A stretch of DNA of 64,000 nt, from contig JARGXX010000004.1 in assembly GCA_030374765.1 (NCBI GenBank), positions 1,488,001-1,552,000 on the forward strand. Reading direction: 5' to 3'. The notes under the pieces are model-generated. The model ran no database searches. It saw nothing but the letters and a program-made list of their open reading frames with translations, and was not told the origin of the DNA. Shown here piece after piece: positions 63,678 through 64,000 of the stretch. The first letter of the stretch is position 1. The number at the start of each line of letters is the position of its first letter. Position numbers and translations under genes: made by a program. This stretch comes from Agarophyton chilense. Lineage: Eukaryota; Rhodophyta; Florideophyceae; Gracilariales; Gracilariaceae.

Positions 63678-64000
63678 TATCAAAGGTCTGGGCAAACCGA
63701 ATCGGAGTTTTCGCTCGTGCTGGGGAATCTGGCAACTCGCTGTGGTAATGTGTTCACTAGCTCTGGGTTAAAGTCGTTATTTGCCGACAATGTCGACAAA
63801 GCGATCCGTTCCCAGGTCCGCAATTACCTGGCCACTAACCGAAAGGTAGACTACAATGGGCTGGCTCGATACTCTCAGGGCCTTGGAGATACCCTTTGGC
63901 TGGGAAAGAGACCAGCCGGGCCTCCAACCTCGAAGGATAAATCGAAAAGGTCATTCTTGGAAATTGAAGATACCACAACCTCAGAGGGTAGCTCGCACAT

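Larger units (their letters stand above)
61537..64000 (+). mobile_element. Element 4: element 3 family, right end outside window
   Basis: Plus-strand relative of element 3: 5' LTR to 62137, PBS, gag leader and capsid to the window end. The LTR is more diverged from the two element 3 LTRs than they are from each other. Leader and gag carry several stops (for example TAG for Trp, TAG for Gln and TAA for Glu near 62240-62260, TAA at 63675). The element continues beyond 64000. Confidence 0.8.

Noticed and set aside
1-64000. CRISPR array, rRNA or organellar DNA
   Set aside because: No regularly spaced direct repeats, no rRNA-like conserved stretches, and coding content is nuclear and transposon-rich.

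Overview
The window is eukaryotic nuclear DNA, most likely from a red alga (florideophyte-like). That is an inference from three things: a nuclear-encoded one-helix light-harvesting-like protein with a simple, Phe-containing plastid transit peptide and no ER signal; the few intact host genes being intronless; and a landscape dominated by decayed Ty3/gypsy elements. I see no prokaryotic features (operons, CRISPR), no rRNA and no intact tRNA gene.

Layout. 1-14.7 kb is a transposon graveyard: a PIF/Harbinger transposase with its companion Myb/SANT-like protein (1.2-2.6 kb), a degenerate chromodomain-bearing Ty3/gypsy element on the minus strand with both LTRs (3.41-8.31 kb), an unclassified gag-like relic (about 8.75-11.6 kb, minus) and a piggyBac-like transposase relic (12.3-14.1 kb). 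14.7-37.8 kb is a nested LTR-retrotransposon cluster. Element 1 (plus, 14747-23587) abuts a truncated relative, element 2 (minus, 23588-26904). Next comes a split integrase/chromodomain fragment (element 5, 26905-27234 and 37143-37780), into which element 3 (minus, 27235-37142) has inserted. Element 4 (plus, from 61537) belongs to the element 3 family and runs off the right edge.

37.8-61.5 kb is gene-poor host DNA holding another DDE transposase relic (39.9-40.9 kb), a short secreted-protein gene (42.4-42.9 kb, minus), a gag/PBS stub (44.3-44.8 kb), a LURP-one/Tubby-like gene (45.3-45.9 kb, minus), an intact secreted subtilisin-like protease (50.2-51.4 kb, plus), the one-helix plastid protein (53.1-53.4 kb, minus), a second PIF/Harbinger transposase relic (56.0-57.3 kb) and a decayed fragment of an ATR-type PIK kinase carrying UME/FAT regions but no kinase domain (57.5-61.1 kb, minus).

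The most unusual signals lie inside the retrotransposons. (i) Element 3 and element 4 carry a dense scatter of the 11-bp dyad ACC-N5-GGT in all reading frames and in noncoding parts. (ii) Element 1 is comparably rich in the heptamer CCTNAGG. (iii) Elements 1 and 3 each have open reading frames antisense to gag-pol between the chromodomain and the 3' LTR. (iv) The element 1/2 LTRs carry an antisense tRNA-like fragment in which A-box and B-box sequences are almost fused. (v) The element 3/4 LTRs hold a conserved hairpin. All gag-pol genes seen here are broken, and several catalytic residues are substituted, so the visible copies look non-autonomous.
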